64,000 bases of DNA. Source: Mantis religiosa. Lineage: Eukaryota > Arthropoda > Insecta > Mantodea > Mantidae. Location of the stretch: NCBI GenBank assembly GCA_030765055.1, contig JAUKNK010000152.1:2089501-2153500 (forward strand). Direction: 5' to 3'. The first letter of the stretch is position 1, and each line of letters opens with the position of its first letter. The notes beneath the pieces are model-generated. The model searched no databases, was not told the origin of the DNA, and was given only the letters and a program-made list of their open reading frames with translations. The position numbers and the translations under genes were made by a program. Positions 39,841 to 54,754 of the stretch are shown one piece after another.

Positions 39841-42800
39841 ATGGTAGAAAGACAAAGAGAGATCCGGACTGAACAAATATTAGATCGGAACGAGCAAAGA
39901 TATAATAACTAAAGGAAGATCGGTGGAAAGACAAAGAGAGATCCGGACTGAACAATATTAGATCGGAACGAGCAAAGATATAGTAACTAAAGGAAAATCG
40001 GTAGAAAGACAAAGAGAGACCCGGACTCAACAGATATTAGATAGGAACGAGCAAAGATATAATAACTAAAGGAAATCGGTAGAAAGACAAAGAGAGATCC
40101 GGACTGAACAAATATTAGATCGGAACGAGCAAAGATATAATAACTAAGGGAAGATCGGTAGAAAGACAAAGAGAGATCCGGACTGAACAAATATTACATC
40201 GGAACGAGCAAAGATATAATAACTAAGGGAAGATCGGTAGAAAGACAAAGAGAGATCCGGACTGAACAAATATTAGATCGGAACAAGCAAAGATATAATA
40301 ACTAAAGGAAGATCGGTAGAAAGACAAAGAGAGACCCGGACTGAACAAATATTAGATCGGAACGAGCAAATATATAATAACTAAAGGAAGATCGGTAAAA
40401 AGACAAAGAGAGACCCGGACTGAACAAATATTAGATCGGAACGAGCAAAGATATAATAACTAAAGGAAGATCGGTAGAAAGACAAAGAGAGACCCGGACT
40501 GAACAAATATTAGATCGGAACGAGCAAAGATATAAAATCTAAGGGAAGATCGGTAGAAAGACAAAGAGAGATCCGGACTGAACAAATATTAGATCGGAAC
40601 AAGCAAAGAAATAATAAATAAAGGAAGATCGGTAGAAAGACAAAGAGAGATCCGGACTGAACAAATATTAGATCGGAACGAGCAAAGATATAATAACTAA
40701 AGGAAGATCGGTGGAAAGACAAAGAGAGATCCGGACTGAACAAATATTAGATCGGAACGAGCAAAGATATAATAACTACAGGAAGATCGGTGGAAAGACA
40801 AAGAGAGATCCGGACTGAACAAATATTAGATCGGAACGAGCAAAGATATAATAACTAAAGGAAGATCGGTAGAAAGAGAAAGAGAGATCCGGGCTGAACA
40901 AATATTAGATCGGAACGAGCAAAGATATAATAACTAAAGGAAGATCGGTAGAAAGACAAAAAGAGATCCGGACTGAACAAATATTAGATCGGAACGAGCA
41001 AAGATATAATAACTACAGGAAGATCGGTGGAAAGACAAAGAGAGATCCGGACTGAACAAATATTAGATCGGAACGAGCAAAGATATAATAACTCAAGGAA
41101 GATCGCTAGAAAGACAAAGAGAAATCCGGACTGAACAGATATTAGATCGGAACAAGCAAAGATATAATAACTAAAGGAAGATCGGTAGAAAGACAAGTGA
41201 GATCCGGACTGAACAGGTATTAGATCGGAACGAGCAAAGATATAATAACTAAAGGAAGATCGGTAGAAAGACAAACAGAGATCCGGACTGAACAAATATT
41301 ATATCGGAACGAGCAAAGATATAATAACTAAAGGAAGATCGGTAGAAAGACAAACAGAGATCCGGACTGAACAGATATTAGATCGGAACAAGCAAAGATA
41401 TAATATCTAAAGGAGGATCGGTAGAAAGACAAAGAGAGATCCGGACTCTACAGATATTAGATCGGAACGAGCAAAGATATAATAACTAAAGGAAGATCGG
41501 TAGAAAGACAAAGAGAGATCCGGACTGAACAGATATTAGATCGGAACGAGCAAAGATATAATAACTAAAGGAAGATCGGTAGAAAGACAAAGAGAGATCC
41601 GGACTGAACAGATATTAGATCCGAACGAGCAAAGATATAATAACTAAACGAAGATGGGTAGAAAGACAAAGAGAGATCCGGACTGAACAGATATTAGATG
41701 CGAACGAGCAAAGATATAATAACTAAAGGAAGATCGGTAGAAAGACAAAGAGAGATCCGGACTTTACAGATATTAGATCTGAACGAGCAAAGATATATTA
41801 ACTAAAGGAAGATCGGTAGAAAGACAAAGAGAGATCCGGACTGAACAGATATTAGATCCGAACGAGCAAAGATATAATAACTAAAGGAAGATCGGTAGAA
41901 AGACAAAGAGAGGTCCGGACTGAACAGATATTAGATCCGAACGAGCAAAGATATAATAACTAAAGGAAGAGATACAGAAAGACAAATGACGACCCGGACT
42001 GAACAGATAATAGATCGGAACGTGAAAAGATATAATAACTAAAGGACGATCGGTAGAAAGTCAAAGAGAGATCCGGACTGCACAGATATTAGATCCGAAC
42101 GAGCAAAGATATAATAAGTAAAGTAAGATCCGTAGAGAGACAAAGAGAGATCCGGACTAAACAGGTATTAGATCCGAACGTGAAAAGATATAATAACTAA
42201 AGGAAGAGCGGCAGAAAGACAAATGACGACCCGGACTGAAAAGATATTAGATCGGAACGTGCAAAGATGTAATAACTAAAGGAAGATCGGTAGAAAGACA
42301 AAGAGAGATCCGGACTGAACAAATATTAGATCGGAACGTGCAAAGATATAATAACTAAAGGAAGATCGGTAGAAAGACAAAGGGAGATCCGGACTGAACA
42401 AATATTAGATCGGAACGAGCAAAGATATAATAACTAAAGGAAGATCTGTGGAAAGACAAAGAGAGACCCGGACTGAACAGATATTAGATAGGAACGAGCA
42501 AAGATATAATAACTAAAGGAAATCGGTAGAAAGACAAAGAGAGATCCGGACTGAACAAATATTAGATCGGAACGAGCAAAGATATAATAACTAAGGGAAG
42601 ATCGGTAGAAAGACAAAGAGAGATCCGGACTGAACAAATATTACATCGGAACGAGCAAAGATATAATAACTAAGGGAAGATCGGTAGAAAGACAAAGAGA
42701 GATCCGGACTGAACAAATATTAGATCGGAACAAGCAAAGATATAATAACTAAAGGAAGATCGGTAGAAGGACAAAGAGAGACGCGGACTGTACAAATATT

Positions 42801-44416
42801 AGATCGGAACGAGCAAAGATATAATAACTAAAGGAAGATCGGTAAAAAGACAAAGAGAGACCCGGACTGAACAAATATTAGATCGGAACGAGCAAAGATA
42901 TAATAACTAAAGGAAGATCGGTAGAAAGACAAAGAGAGACCCGGACTGAACAAATATTAGATCGGAACGAGCAAAGATATAATAACTAAGGGAAGATCGG
43001 TAGAAAGACAAAGAGAGATCCGGACTGAACAAATATTAGATCGGAACAAGCAAAGAAATAATAAATAAAGGAAGATCGGTAGAAAGACAAAGAGAGATCC
43101 GGACTGAACTGATATTAGATCGGAACGAGCAAAGATATAATAACTAAAGGAAGATCGGTAGAAAGACAAAGAGAGATCCGGACTGAACAAATATTAGATC
43201 GGAACTAGCAAAGATATAATAACTAAAGGAAGATCGGTGGAAAGACAAAGAGAGATCCGGACTGAACAAATATTAGATCGGAACGAGCAAAGATATAATA
43301 ACTACAGGAAGATCGGTGGAAAGACAAAGAGAGATCCGGACTGAACAAATATTAGATCGGAGCGAGCAAAGATATAATAACTAAAGGAAGATCGGTAGAA
43401 AGACAAAGAGAGATCCGGGCTGAACAAATATTAGATCGGAACGAGCAAAGATATAATAACTAAAGGAAGATCGGTAGAAAGACAAAAAGAGATCCGGACT
43501 GAACAAATATTAGATCGGAACGAGCAAAGATATAATAACTACAGGAAGATCGGTGGAAAGACAAAGAGAGATCCGGACTGAACAAATATTAGATCGGAAC
43601 GAGCAAAGATATAATAACTACAGGAAGATCGGTAGAAAGACAAAGAGAGATCCGGACTGAACAAATATTAGATCGGAACGAGCACAGATATAATAACTAC
43701 AGGAAGATCGGTGGAAAGACAAAGAGAGATCCGGACTGAACAAATATTAGATCGGAACGAGCAAAGATATAGTAACTAAAGGAAGATTGGTGGAAAGACA
43801 AAGAGAGACCCGGACTGATCAGATATTACATAGGAACGTGCAAAGATATAATAACTCAAGGAAGATCGGTAGAAAGACAAAGAGAGATCCGGACTGAACA
43901 GATATTAGATAGGAACGTGCAAAGATATAATAACTCAAGGAAGATCGGTAGAAAGACAAAGAGAAATCCGGACTGAACAGATATTAGATCGGAACAAGCA
44001 AAGATATAATAACTAAAGGAAGATCGGTAGAAAGACAAGTGAGCTCCGGACTGAACAGATATTAGATCGGAACGAGCAAAGATATAATAACTAAAGGAAG
44101 ATCGGTAGAAAGACAAACAGAGATCCGGACTGAACAAATATTATATCGGAACGAGCAAAGATATAATAACTAAAGGAAGATCGGTAGAAAGACAAACAGA
44201 GATCCGGACTGAACAGATATTAGATCGGAACAAGCAAAGATATAATAACTAAACGAGGATCGGTAGAAAGACAAGTGAGATCCGGACTGAACAGATATTA
44301 GATCGGAACGAGCAAAGATATAATAACTAAAGGAAGATCGGTAGAAAGACAAAGAGAGATCCGGACTGAACAGATATTAGATCGGAACGAGCAAAGATAT
44401 AATAACTAAAGGAAGA
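39841..44416. repeat. Domain B higher-order unit, copy 2 (58 monomers)
   Basis: Direct tandem neighbour of copy 1. Starts at GAATGGTAG (39841), whose equivalent reappears at 44417 just after the copy ends. Small differences from copy 1 include GATCGCTAG near 41103, GAGAAAGAG near 40878, GACGCGGACTGTAC near 42783 and GGAGCGAGC near 43360. Confidence 0.87.
41969..42285. repeat. Divergent-monomer cluster 3 of domain B
   Basis: Same pair as cluster 2 at +4573 (GAGATACAG at 41969, GAGCGGCAG near 42204). Confidence 0.8.
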
Positions 44417-46842
44417 ATGGTAGAAAGACAAAGAGAGATCCGGACTGAACAAATATTAGATCGGAACGAGCAAAGATATAACTAAAGGAAGATCGGTAGA
44501 AAGACAAACAGAGATCCGGACTGAACAAATATTAGATCGGAACGAGCAAAGGTATAATAACTAAAGGAAGATCGGTAGAAAGACAAAGAGATATCCGGAC
44601 TGCACAGATATTAGATCCGAACGAGCAAAGATTTAATAAGTAAAGTAAGATCGGTAGAGAGACAAAGAGGGATCCGGACTGAACAGGTATTAGATCCGAA
44701 CGTGAAAAGATATAATAACTAAAGGAAGAGCGGCAGAAAGACAAATGACGACCCGGACTGAACAGATATTAGATCGGAACGTGCAAAGATGTAATAACTA
44801 AAGGAAGATCGGTAGAAAGACAAAGAGAGATCCGGACTGAACAAATGTTAGATTGGAACGTGCAAAGATATAATAACTAAAGGAAGATCGGTAGAAAGAC
44901 AAACAGAGATCCGGACTGAACAAATATAAGATCTGAACGAGCAAAGCTGTAATAACTAAAGGAAGATTGGTAGAAAAACAAAGAGAGATCCGGACTGAAC
45001 AGGTATTAGTTCCGAACGTGCAAAGATATAATAACTAAAGGAAGATCGGTAGAAAGACAAAGAGAGATCCGGACTGAACAAATTTTAGATCGGAACGAGC
45101 AAAGATATAATAACTAAAGGAAGATCGGTAGAAAGACAAAGAGAGATCCGGACTGAACAAATATTAGATCGGAACGAGCAAAGATATAATAACTATGGGA
45201 AGATCGGTAGAAAGACAAAGAGAGATCCGGACTGAACAGGTATTAGATCCGAACGTGCAAAGATATAATAACTAAAGGAAGATCGGTAGAAAGACAAAGT
45301 GAGATCCGGACTGAACAGATATTAGATCGGAACGAGCAAAGATATAGTAACTAAAGGAAGATCGGTAGAAAGACAAAAAGAGATCCGGACTGAACAAATA
45401 TTATATCGGAACGTGCAAAGATATAATAACTAAAAGAAGATCGGCAGAAAGACAAACAGAGATCCGGTCTGAACAAATATTAGATCGAAACGAGCAAAGA
45501 TATAATAACTAAAGGAAGATCGGTAGAAAGACAAACAGAGATCCGGATTGAAAAATATTAGATCGGAACGAGCAAAGATGTAATAACTAAAGGAAGATCG
45601 GTAGAAAGACAAAGAGAGATCCGGACTCTACAGATATTAGATCGGAACGAGCAAAGATATAATAACTAAAGGAAGATCGGTAGAAAGACAAAGAGAGAAC
45701 CGGACTGAACAAATATTAGATCGGAACGAGCAAAGATATAATAACTAAAGGAAGATCGGTAGAAAGACAAAGAGAGATCCGGACTGAACAAATATTAGAT
45801 CGGAACGAGCAAAGATATAATAACTAAGGGAAGTCCGGTAGAAAGACAAACAGAGATCCGGACTGAACAAATATTAGATCGGAACGAGCAAAGGTATAAT
45901 AACTAAGGGAAGATCGGTAGAAAGACAAACAGAGATCCGGACTGAACAAATATTAGATCGGAACGTGCAAAGATATAATAACTAAAGGAAGATCGGTAGA
46001 CAGACAAAGAGAGATCCGGACTGAACAGATATTAGATCCGAACGAGCAAAGATATAATAACTAAAGGAAGATCGGTAGAAAGACAAAGAGAGGTCCGGAC
46101 TGAACAGATATTAGATCGGAACGAGCAAACATGTAATAACTAAAGGAAGATCGGTAGAATGACAAAGAGAGACTCGGACTGAACAAATATTAGATCGGAA
46201 CGTGCAAAGATGTAATAAATAAAGGAAGATCGGTAGAAAGACAAAGACAGACCCGGACTGAACAGATATTAGATCGGAACGAGCAAGGATATAATAACTA
46301 TAGGAAGATCGGTAGAAAGACAAAGAGACCCGGACTGAACTGATAATAGATCGGAACGAGCAATGATATAATAACTAAAGGTAGATCGGTAGAACGACAA
46401 AGAGAGATCCGGACTCAACAATATATTAGATCGGAACGTGCATAGATGTAATAACTAAAGGAAGATCGGTTGAAAGACAAAGAGAGATCCGGACTCAACA
46501 AATATTAGTTCGGAACGTGCAAAGATGTAACAACTAAAGAAAGATCGGTAGAACGACAAAGAGAGACCCGGACTCAACCAATATTAGATCGGAACGAGCA
46601 AGGATATAATAACTTAAAGAAGATCGGTAGAAAGACAATGAGAGACTTGGACTGGCAAATATTAGATCGGAACGAGCAAACATATAATAACTATAGGAAG
46701 ATCGGTAGAAAGACAAAGAGAGACCCGGACTGAACTGATATTAGATCGGAACGAGCAATGATATAATAACTAAAGGAAGATAGGTAGAACGATAAAGAGA
46801 GACCCGGACTCAACAAATATTAGATCGGAACGTGCAAAGATG
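44417..46842. repeat. Domain B/C transition, mosaic segment
   Basis: Starts in domain B register (GAATGG, short GATATAACTAAAGG, then a GAGCGGCAG monomer near 44727 without its GAGATACAG partner). It then passes into monomers shared with about 57.58-58.4 kb at +12159 (GATTGAAAAATATT, GGAACGAGCAAAGGTATAA). From 46.09 kb it holds GAATGAC, GAGACTCGG, CAAGGATATAA and ACTTGGACTGG; the first of these reappear at the window end (+17682). A 3-bp loss (GGACTGGCAAAT) lies near 46652. Confidence 0.65.
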
Positions 46843-48990
46843 TAATAACTAAAGGAAGATCGGTTGAAAGACAAAGAGAGAACCGGACTCAACAAATATT
46901 AGATCGGAACGTGCAAAGATGTAATAACTAAAGGAAGATCGGTAGAACGACAAAGAGAGACCCAGACTCAACAAATATTAAATCGGAACGTGCAAAGATG
47001 TAATAACTAAAGGAAGATCGGTAGAACGACAAAGAGAGACCCGCACTCAACAAATACTATATCGGAACGAGCAAAGATATATTAACTAAAGGAAGATCGG
47101 TAGAAAGACAAAGAGAGATCCGGACTGAACAGGTATTAGATCCGAACGTGCAAAGATATAATAAATAAAGGAAGATCGGTAGAAAGACAAACAGAGATCC
47201 GGACTGAACAGGTATTAGATCGGAACGAGCAAAGATATAATAACTAAAGGAAGATCGGTAGAAAGACAAACAGAGATCCGGACTGAACAAATATTAGATC
47301 GGAACGAGCAAAGATATAATCACTAAAGGAAGATCGGTAGAAAGACAAACAGAGATCCGGACTGAACAAATATCAGATCGGAACGAGCAAAGATATAATC
47401 ACTAAAGGAAGATTGGTAGAAAGACAAAGAGAGATCCGGACTGAACAAATATTAGATCGGAACGAGCAAAAATGTAATAACTAAAGGAAGATTGGTAGAA
47501 AGACAAAGAGAGATCCCGACTGAACAGGTATTAGATCCGAACGTGCAAAGATATAATAACTAAACGAAGATCGGTAGAAAGACAAAGAGAGATCCGGACT
47601 GAACAGGTATTAGATCCGAACGTGCAAAGATATAATAACTAAAGGAAGATCGGTAGAAAGACAAAGAGAGATCCGGACCGAACAGATATTAGATCGGAAC
47701 GAGCAAAGATATAATAACTAAAGGAAGATTGGTAGAAAGACAAACAGAGATCCGGACTGAACAAATATTAGATCGGAACGAGCAAAGATGTAATAACTAA
47801 AGGAAGATTGGTAGAAAGACAAACAGAGATCCGGACTGAACAAATATAAGATCGGAACGAGCAAAGCTGTAATAACTAAAGGAAGATTGGTAGAAAGACA
47901 AAGAGAGATCCGGACTGAACAGGTATTAGATCCGAGCGTGCAAAGATATAATAACTAAAGGAAGATCGGTAGAAAGACAAAGAGAGATCCGGACTGAACA
48001 GGTATTAGATCCGAACGTGCAAAGATATAATAACTAAAGGAAGATCGCTAGAAAGACAAAGTGAGATCCGGACTGAACAGATATTAGATCGGAAAGAGCA
48101 AAGATATAATAACTAAAGGAAGATCGGTAGAAAGACTAACAGAGATCCGGACTGAACAAATATTATATCGGAACGAGCAAAGATATAATAACTAAAGGAA
48201 GATCGGTAGAAAGACAAACAGAGATCCGGTCTGAACAAATATTAGATCGGAACGAGCAAAGATATAATAACTAAAGGAAAATCGGTAGAAAGACAAACAG
48301 AGATCCGGACTGAACAAATATTAGATCGGAACGAGCAAAGATGTAATAACTAAAGGAAGATCGGTAGAAAGACAAAGAGAGATCCGGACTCTACAGATAT
48401 TAGATCGGAACGAGCAAAGATATAATAACTAAAGGAAGATCGGTAGAAAGACAAAGAGAGATCCGGACTGAACAAATATTAGATCGGAACGAGCAAAGAT
48501 ATAATAACTAAAGGAGGATCGGTAGAAAGACAAAGAGAGATCCGGACTGAACAAATATTAGATCGGAACGAGCAAAGGTATAATAACTAAAGGAAGATCG
48601 GTAGAAAGACAAAGAGAGATCCGGACTGAACAGATATTAGATCCGAACGAGCAAAGATATAATAACTAAACGAAGATCGGTAGAAAGACAAAGAGAGATC
48701 CGGACTGAACAGATATTAGATGCGAACGAGCAAAGATATAATAACTAAAGGAAGATCGGTAGAAAGACAAAGAGAGATCCGGACTTTACAGATATTAGAT
48801 CTGAACGAGCAAAAATATAATAAGTAAAGTAACATCGGTAGACAGACAAAGAGAGATCCGGACTGAACAGATATTAGATCCGAACGAGCAAACATATAAT
48901 AACTAAAGGAAGATCGGTAGAAAGACAAAGAGAGGTCCAGACTGAACAGATATTAGATCCGATCGAGCAAAGATATAATATCTAAAGGAA

Positions 48991-49069
48991 GAGATACAGA
49001 AAGCAAATGACGACCCGGACTGAACAGATAATAGATCGGAACGTGAAAAGATATAATAAATAAAGGAAG
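48991..49069. repeat. Divergent GAGATACAG monomer in domain C copy 1
   Basis: The 2-bp-shortened form GAGATACAGAAAGCAAATG is followed by GTGAAAAGATATAATAAATA. It is preceded by GATCCGATCGAGC and ATATCTAAAGG, a different neighbourhood from domain B. Confidence 0.8.
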
Positions 49070-49943
49070 ATCGGTAGAAAGACAAGGAGAGACCCGGACT
49101 GAACAGATATTAGATCCGAACGAGCAAAGATATGATAAGTAAAGTAAGATCGGTAGACAGACAAAGAGAATTCCGGACTGAACAAATATTAGATCGGAAC
49201 GAGCAAAGATATAATAAATAAAGGAAGATCGGTAGAAAGACAAAAAGAGATCCGGACTGAACAAATATTAGATCGGAACGAGCAAAGAGATAATAACAAA
49301 AGGAAGATCGGTAGAAAGACAAAGAGAGACCCGGACTGAACTGATATTAGATCGGAACGAGCAAAGATATAATAACTAAAGGAAGATCGGTAGAACGACA
49401 AAGAGAGATCCGGACTGAACAAATATTAGATCGGAACGTGCAAAGATATAATAACTAAAGGAAGATCGCTAGAAAGACAAAGAGAGATCCGGACTGAACA
49501 AATATTAGATCGGAACGAGCAAAGATATAATAACTAAAGGAAGATCGGTAGAAAGACAAAGAGAGATCCGGACTGAACAAATATTAGATCGGAACGAGCA
49601 AAGATATAATAACTAAAGGAAGATCGGTAGAAAGACAAAGAGAGATCCGGACTGAACAAATATTAGTTCGGAACAAGCAAAGATATAATAACTAAAGGAA
49701 AATCGGTAGAAAGACAAAGAGAGATCCGGACTGAACAAATTTTAGTTCGGAACGAGCAAAGATATAATCACTAAAGGAAGATCGGCAGAAAGACAAACAG
49801 AGATCCGGACTGAACAAATATTAGATCGGAACGAGCAAAGATATAGTCACTAAAGGAAGATTGGTACAAAGACAAAGAGAGATCCGGACTGAACAAATAT
49901 TAGATCGGAACGAGCAAAAATGTAATAACTAAAGGAAGATTGG

Positions 49944-50340
49944 TAGAAAGACAAAGAGAGATGCGGACTGAACAGGTATTAGATCCGAACGTGCAAAGAT
50001 ATAATAACTAAAGAAAGATCAGTAGAAAGACAAAGAGAGATCCGGACTGAACAAATATTAGATCGGAACGAGCAAAAATGTAATAACTAAAGGAAGATCG
50101 GTAGAAAGACAAAGTGAGATCCGGACTGAACAGGTATTAGATCCGAACGTGCAAAGATATAATAACTAAAGAAAGATCAGTAGAAGGACAAAGAGAGATC
50201 CGGACTGAACAAATATTAGATCGGAACGTGCAAAAATGTAATAACTAAAGGAAGATCGGTAGCAAGACAAAGTGAGATCCGGACTGAACAGGTATTAGAT
50301 CCGAACGTGCAAAGATATAATAACTAAAGAAAGATCAGTA
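49944..50340. repeat. Two-monomer (158-bp) period run, 3 dimers
   Basis: AGGTATTAGATCCG occurs at 49974, 50132 and 50290, exactly 158 bp apart, alternating with GCAAAAATGTAATAA monomers. CTAAAGAAAGATCAGTAG joins the dimers. Repeated at +5212 in copy 2 (55156-55552). Confidence 0.85.
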
Positions 50341-53300
50341 GAAAGACAAAGAGAGATCCGGAGTGAACAAATATTAGATCGGAACGAGCAAAGATATAAT
50401 AACTAAAGGAAGATCGGTAGAAAGACAAACAGAGATCCGGACTGAACAAATATTATATCGGAACGAGCAAAGATATAATAACTAAAGGAAGATCGGTAGA
50501 AAGACAAAGAGAGATCCGGACTGAACAAATTTTAGATCGGAACGAGCAAAGATATAATAACTAAAGGAAGATCGGTAGAAAGACAAAGAGAGATCCGGAC
50601 TGAACAAATATTAGATCGGAACGAGCAAAGATATAATAACTATGGGAAGATCGGTAGAAAGACAAACAGAGATCCGGACTGAACAAATATTAGATCCGAA
50701 CGAGGAAAGGTATAATAACTAAAGGAAGATGGGTAGAAAGACAAGGAGAGATCCGGACTGAACAAATATAAGATCGGAACGAGCAAAGATGTAATAACTA
50801 AAGGAAGATCGGTAGAAAGACAAAGAGATATCCGGACTGAACAAATATTAGATCGGAACGTGCAAAGATGTAATAAATAAAAGAAATCGGTAGAAAGATA
50901 AAGAGAGACCCGGACTGAACAGATATTAGATCGGAACGAGCAAAGATATAATAGCTAAGGGAAGATCGGTAGAAAGACAAAGACAGACCCGGACTGAACA
51001 GATATTAGATCGGAACGAGCAAGGATATAATAACTTAAAGAAGATCGGTAGAAAAACAATGAGAGACTTGGACTGAACAAATATTAGATCGGAACGAGCA
51101 AAGATATAATAACTATAGGAAGATCGGTAGAAAGACAAAGAGAGACCCGGACTGAACTGATATTAGATCGGAACGAGCAATGATATAATAACTAAAGGAA
51201 GATAGGTAGAACGACAAAGAGAGACCCGGACTCAACAAATATTAGATCGGAACGTGCAAAGATATAATAACTAAAGGAAGATCGGTTGAAAGACAAAGAG
51301 AGATCCGGACTCAACAAATATTAGATCGGAACGTGCAAAGATGTAATAACTAAAGGAAGATCGGTAGAACGACAAAGAGAGACCCAGACTCAACAAATAT
51401 TAAATCGGAACGTGCAAAGATGTAATAACTAAAGGAAGATCGGTAGAACGACAAAGAGAGACCCGGACTCAACAAATACTAGATCGGAACGAGCAAAGAT
51501 ATATTAACTAAAGGAAGATCGGTAGAAAGACAAAGAGAGATCCGGACTGAACAGGTATTAGATCCGAACGTGCAAAGATATAATAAATAAAGGAATATCG
51601 GTAGAAAGACAAACAGAGATCCGGACTGAACAGGTATTAGATCGGAACGAGCAAAGATATAATAACTAAAGGAAGATCGGTAGAAAGACAAACAGAGATC
51701 CGGACTGAACAAATATTAGATCGGAACGAGCAAAGATATAATCACTAAAGGAAGATCGGTAGAAAGACAAACAGAGATCCGGACTGAACAAATATTAGAT
51801 CGGAACGAGCAAAGATATAATCACTAAAGGAAGGTTGGTAGAAAGACAAAGAGAGATCCGGACTGAACAAATATTAGATCGGAACGAGCAAAAATGTAAT
51901 AACTAAAGGAAGATTGCTAGAAAGACAAAGAGAGATAAGGACTGAACAGGTATTAGATCCGAACGTGCAAAGATATAATAACTAAAGGAAGATCGGTAGA
52001 AAGACAAAGAGAGATCCGGACTGAACAGGTATTAGATCCGAACGTGCAAAGATATAATAACTAAAGGAAGATCGGTTGAAAGACAAAGAGAGAACCGGAC
52101 TCAACAAATATTAGATCGGAACGTGCAAAGATGTAATAACTAAAGGAAGATCGGTAGAACGACAAAGAGAGACCCAGACTCAACAAATATTAAATCGGAA
52201 CGTGCAAAGATGTAATAACTAAAGGAAGATCGGTAGAACGACAAAGAGAGACCCGCACTCAACAAATACTATATCGGAACGAGCAAAGATATATTAACTA
52301 AAGGAAGATCGGTAGAAAGACAAAGAGAGATCCGGACTGAACAGGTATTAGATCCGAACGTGCAAAGATATAATAAATAAAGGAAGATCGGTAGAAAGAC
52401 AAACAGAGATCCGGACTGAACAGGTATTAGATCGGAACGAGCAAAGATATAATAACTAAAGGAAGATCGGTAGAAAGACAAACAGAGATCCGGACTGAAC
52501 AAATATTAGATCGGAACGAGCAAAGATATAATCACTAAAGGAAGATCGGTAGAAAGACAAACAGAGATCCGGACTGAACAAATATCAGATCGGAACGAGC
52601 AAAGATATAATCACTAAAGGAAGATTGGTAGAAAGACAAAGAGAGATCCGGACTGAACAAATATTAGATCGGAACGAGCAAAAATGTAATAACTAAAGGA
52701 AGATTGGTAGAAAGACAAAGAGAGATCCCGACTGAACAGGTATTAGATCCGAACGTGCAAAGATATAATAACTAAACGAAGATCGGTAGAAAGACAAAGA
52801 GAGATCCGGACTGAACAGGTATTAGATCCGAACGTGCAAAGATATAATAACTAAAGGAAGATCGGTAGAAAGACAAAGAGAGATCCGGACCGAACAGATA
52901 TTAGATCGGAACGAGCAAAGATATAATAACTAAAGGAAGATTGGTAGAAAGACAAACAGAGATCCGGACTGAACAAATATTAGATCGGAACGAGCAAAGA
53001 TGTAATAACTAAAGGAAGATTGGTAGAAAGACAAACAGAGATCCGGACTGAACAAATATAAGATCGGAACGAGCAAAGCTGTAATAACTAAAGGAAGATT
53101 GGTAGAAAGACAAAGAGAGATCCGGACTGAACAGGTATTAGATCCGAGCGTGCAAAGATATAATAACTAAAGGAAGATCGGTAGAAAGACAAAGAGAGAT
53201 CCGGACTGAACAGGTATTAGATCCGAACGTGCAAAGATATAATAACTAAAGGAAGATCGCTAGAAAGACAAAGTGAGATCCGGACTGAACAGATATTAGA

Positions 53301-54202
53301 TCGGAAAGAGCAAAGATATAATAACTAAAGGAAGATCGGTAGAAAGACTAACAGAGATCCGGACTGAACAAATATTATATCGGAACGAGCAAAGATATAA
53401 TAACTAAAGGAAGATCGGTAGAAAGACAAACAGAGATCCGGTCTGAACAAATATTAGATCGGAACGAGCAAAGATATAATAACTAAAGGAAAATCGGTAG
53501 AAAGACAAACAGAGATCCGGACTGAACAAATATTAGATCGGAACGAGCAAAGATGTAATAACTAAAGGAAGATCGGTAGAAAGACAAAGAGAGATCCGGA
53601 CTCTACAGATATTAGATCGGAACGAGCAAAGATATAATAACTAAAGGAAGATCGGTAGAAAGACAAAGAGAGATCCGGACTGAACAAATATTAGATCGGA
53701 ACGAGCAAAGATATAATAACTAAAGGAGGATCGGTAGAAAGACAAAGAGAGATCCGGACTGAACAAATATTAGATCGGAACGAGCAAAGGTATAATAACT
53801 AAAGGAAGATCGGTAGAAAGACAAAGAGAGATCCGGACTGAACAGATATTAGATCCGAACGAGCAAAGATATAATAACTAAACGAAGATCGGTAGAAAGA
53901 CAAAGAGAGATCCGGACTGAACAGATATTAGATGCGAACGAGCAAAGATATAATAACTAAAGGAAGATCGGTAGAAAGACAAAGAGAGATCCGGACTTTA
54001 CAGATATTAGATCTGAACGAGCAAAAATATAATAAGTAAAGTAACATCGGTAGACAGACAAAGAGAGATCCGGACTGAACAGATATTAGATCCGAACGAG
54101 CAAACATATAATAACTAAAGGAAGATCGGTAGAAAGACAAAGAGAGGTCCAGACTGAACAGATATTAGATCCGATCGAGCAAAGATATAATATCTAAAGG
54201 AA

Positions 54203-54281
54203 GAGATACAGAAAGCAAATGACGACCCGGACTGAACAGATAATAGATCGGAACGTGAAAAGATATAATAAATAAAGGAAG
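54203..54281. repeat. Divergent GAGATACAG monomer in domain C copy 2
   Basis: Same 2-bp-shortened form as at 48991, exactly 5212 bp downstream. Confidence 0.8.
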
Positions 54282-54754
54282 ATCGGTAGAAAGACAAGGA
54301 GAGACCCGGACTGAACAGATATTAGATCCGAACGAGCAAAGATATGATAAGTAAAGTAAGATCGGTAGACAGACAAAGAGAATTCCGGACTGAACAAATA
54401 TTAGATCGGAACGAGCAAAGATATAATAAATAAAGGAAGATCGGTAGAAAGACAAAAAGAGATCCGGACTGAACAAATATTAGATCGGAACGAGCAAAGA
54501 GATAATAACAAAAGGAAGATCGGTAGAAAGACAAAGAGAGACCCGGACTGAACTGATATTAGATCGGAACGAGCAAAGATATAATAACTAAAGGAAGATC
54601 GGTAGAACGACAAAGAGAGATCCGGACTGAACAAATATTAGATCGGAACGTGCAAAGATATAATAACTAAAGGAAGATCGCTAGAAAGACAAAGAGAGAT
54701 CCGGACTGAACAAATATTAGATCGGAACGAGCAAAGATATAATAACTAAAGGAA

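Larger units (their letters stand above)
46843..52054. repeat. Domain C higher-order unit, copy 1 (5212 bp, 66 monomers)
   Basis: Matches 52055-57266 at a constant +5212. Its first roughly 800 bp (CGGTTGAAAG, GGTAGAACGAC, ACTCAACAAATA, ATACTATATCGG) recur near its own end at +4422 (about 51.28-52.05 kb). The left junction lies within TAATAACTAAAGGAAGAT, where GATGTAAT in one copy faces GATATAAT in the other. I saw no indel between the copies. Confidence 0.88.
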
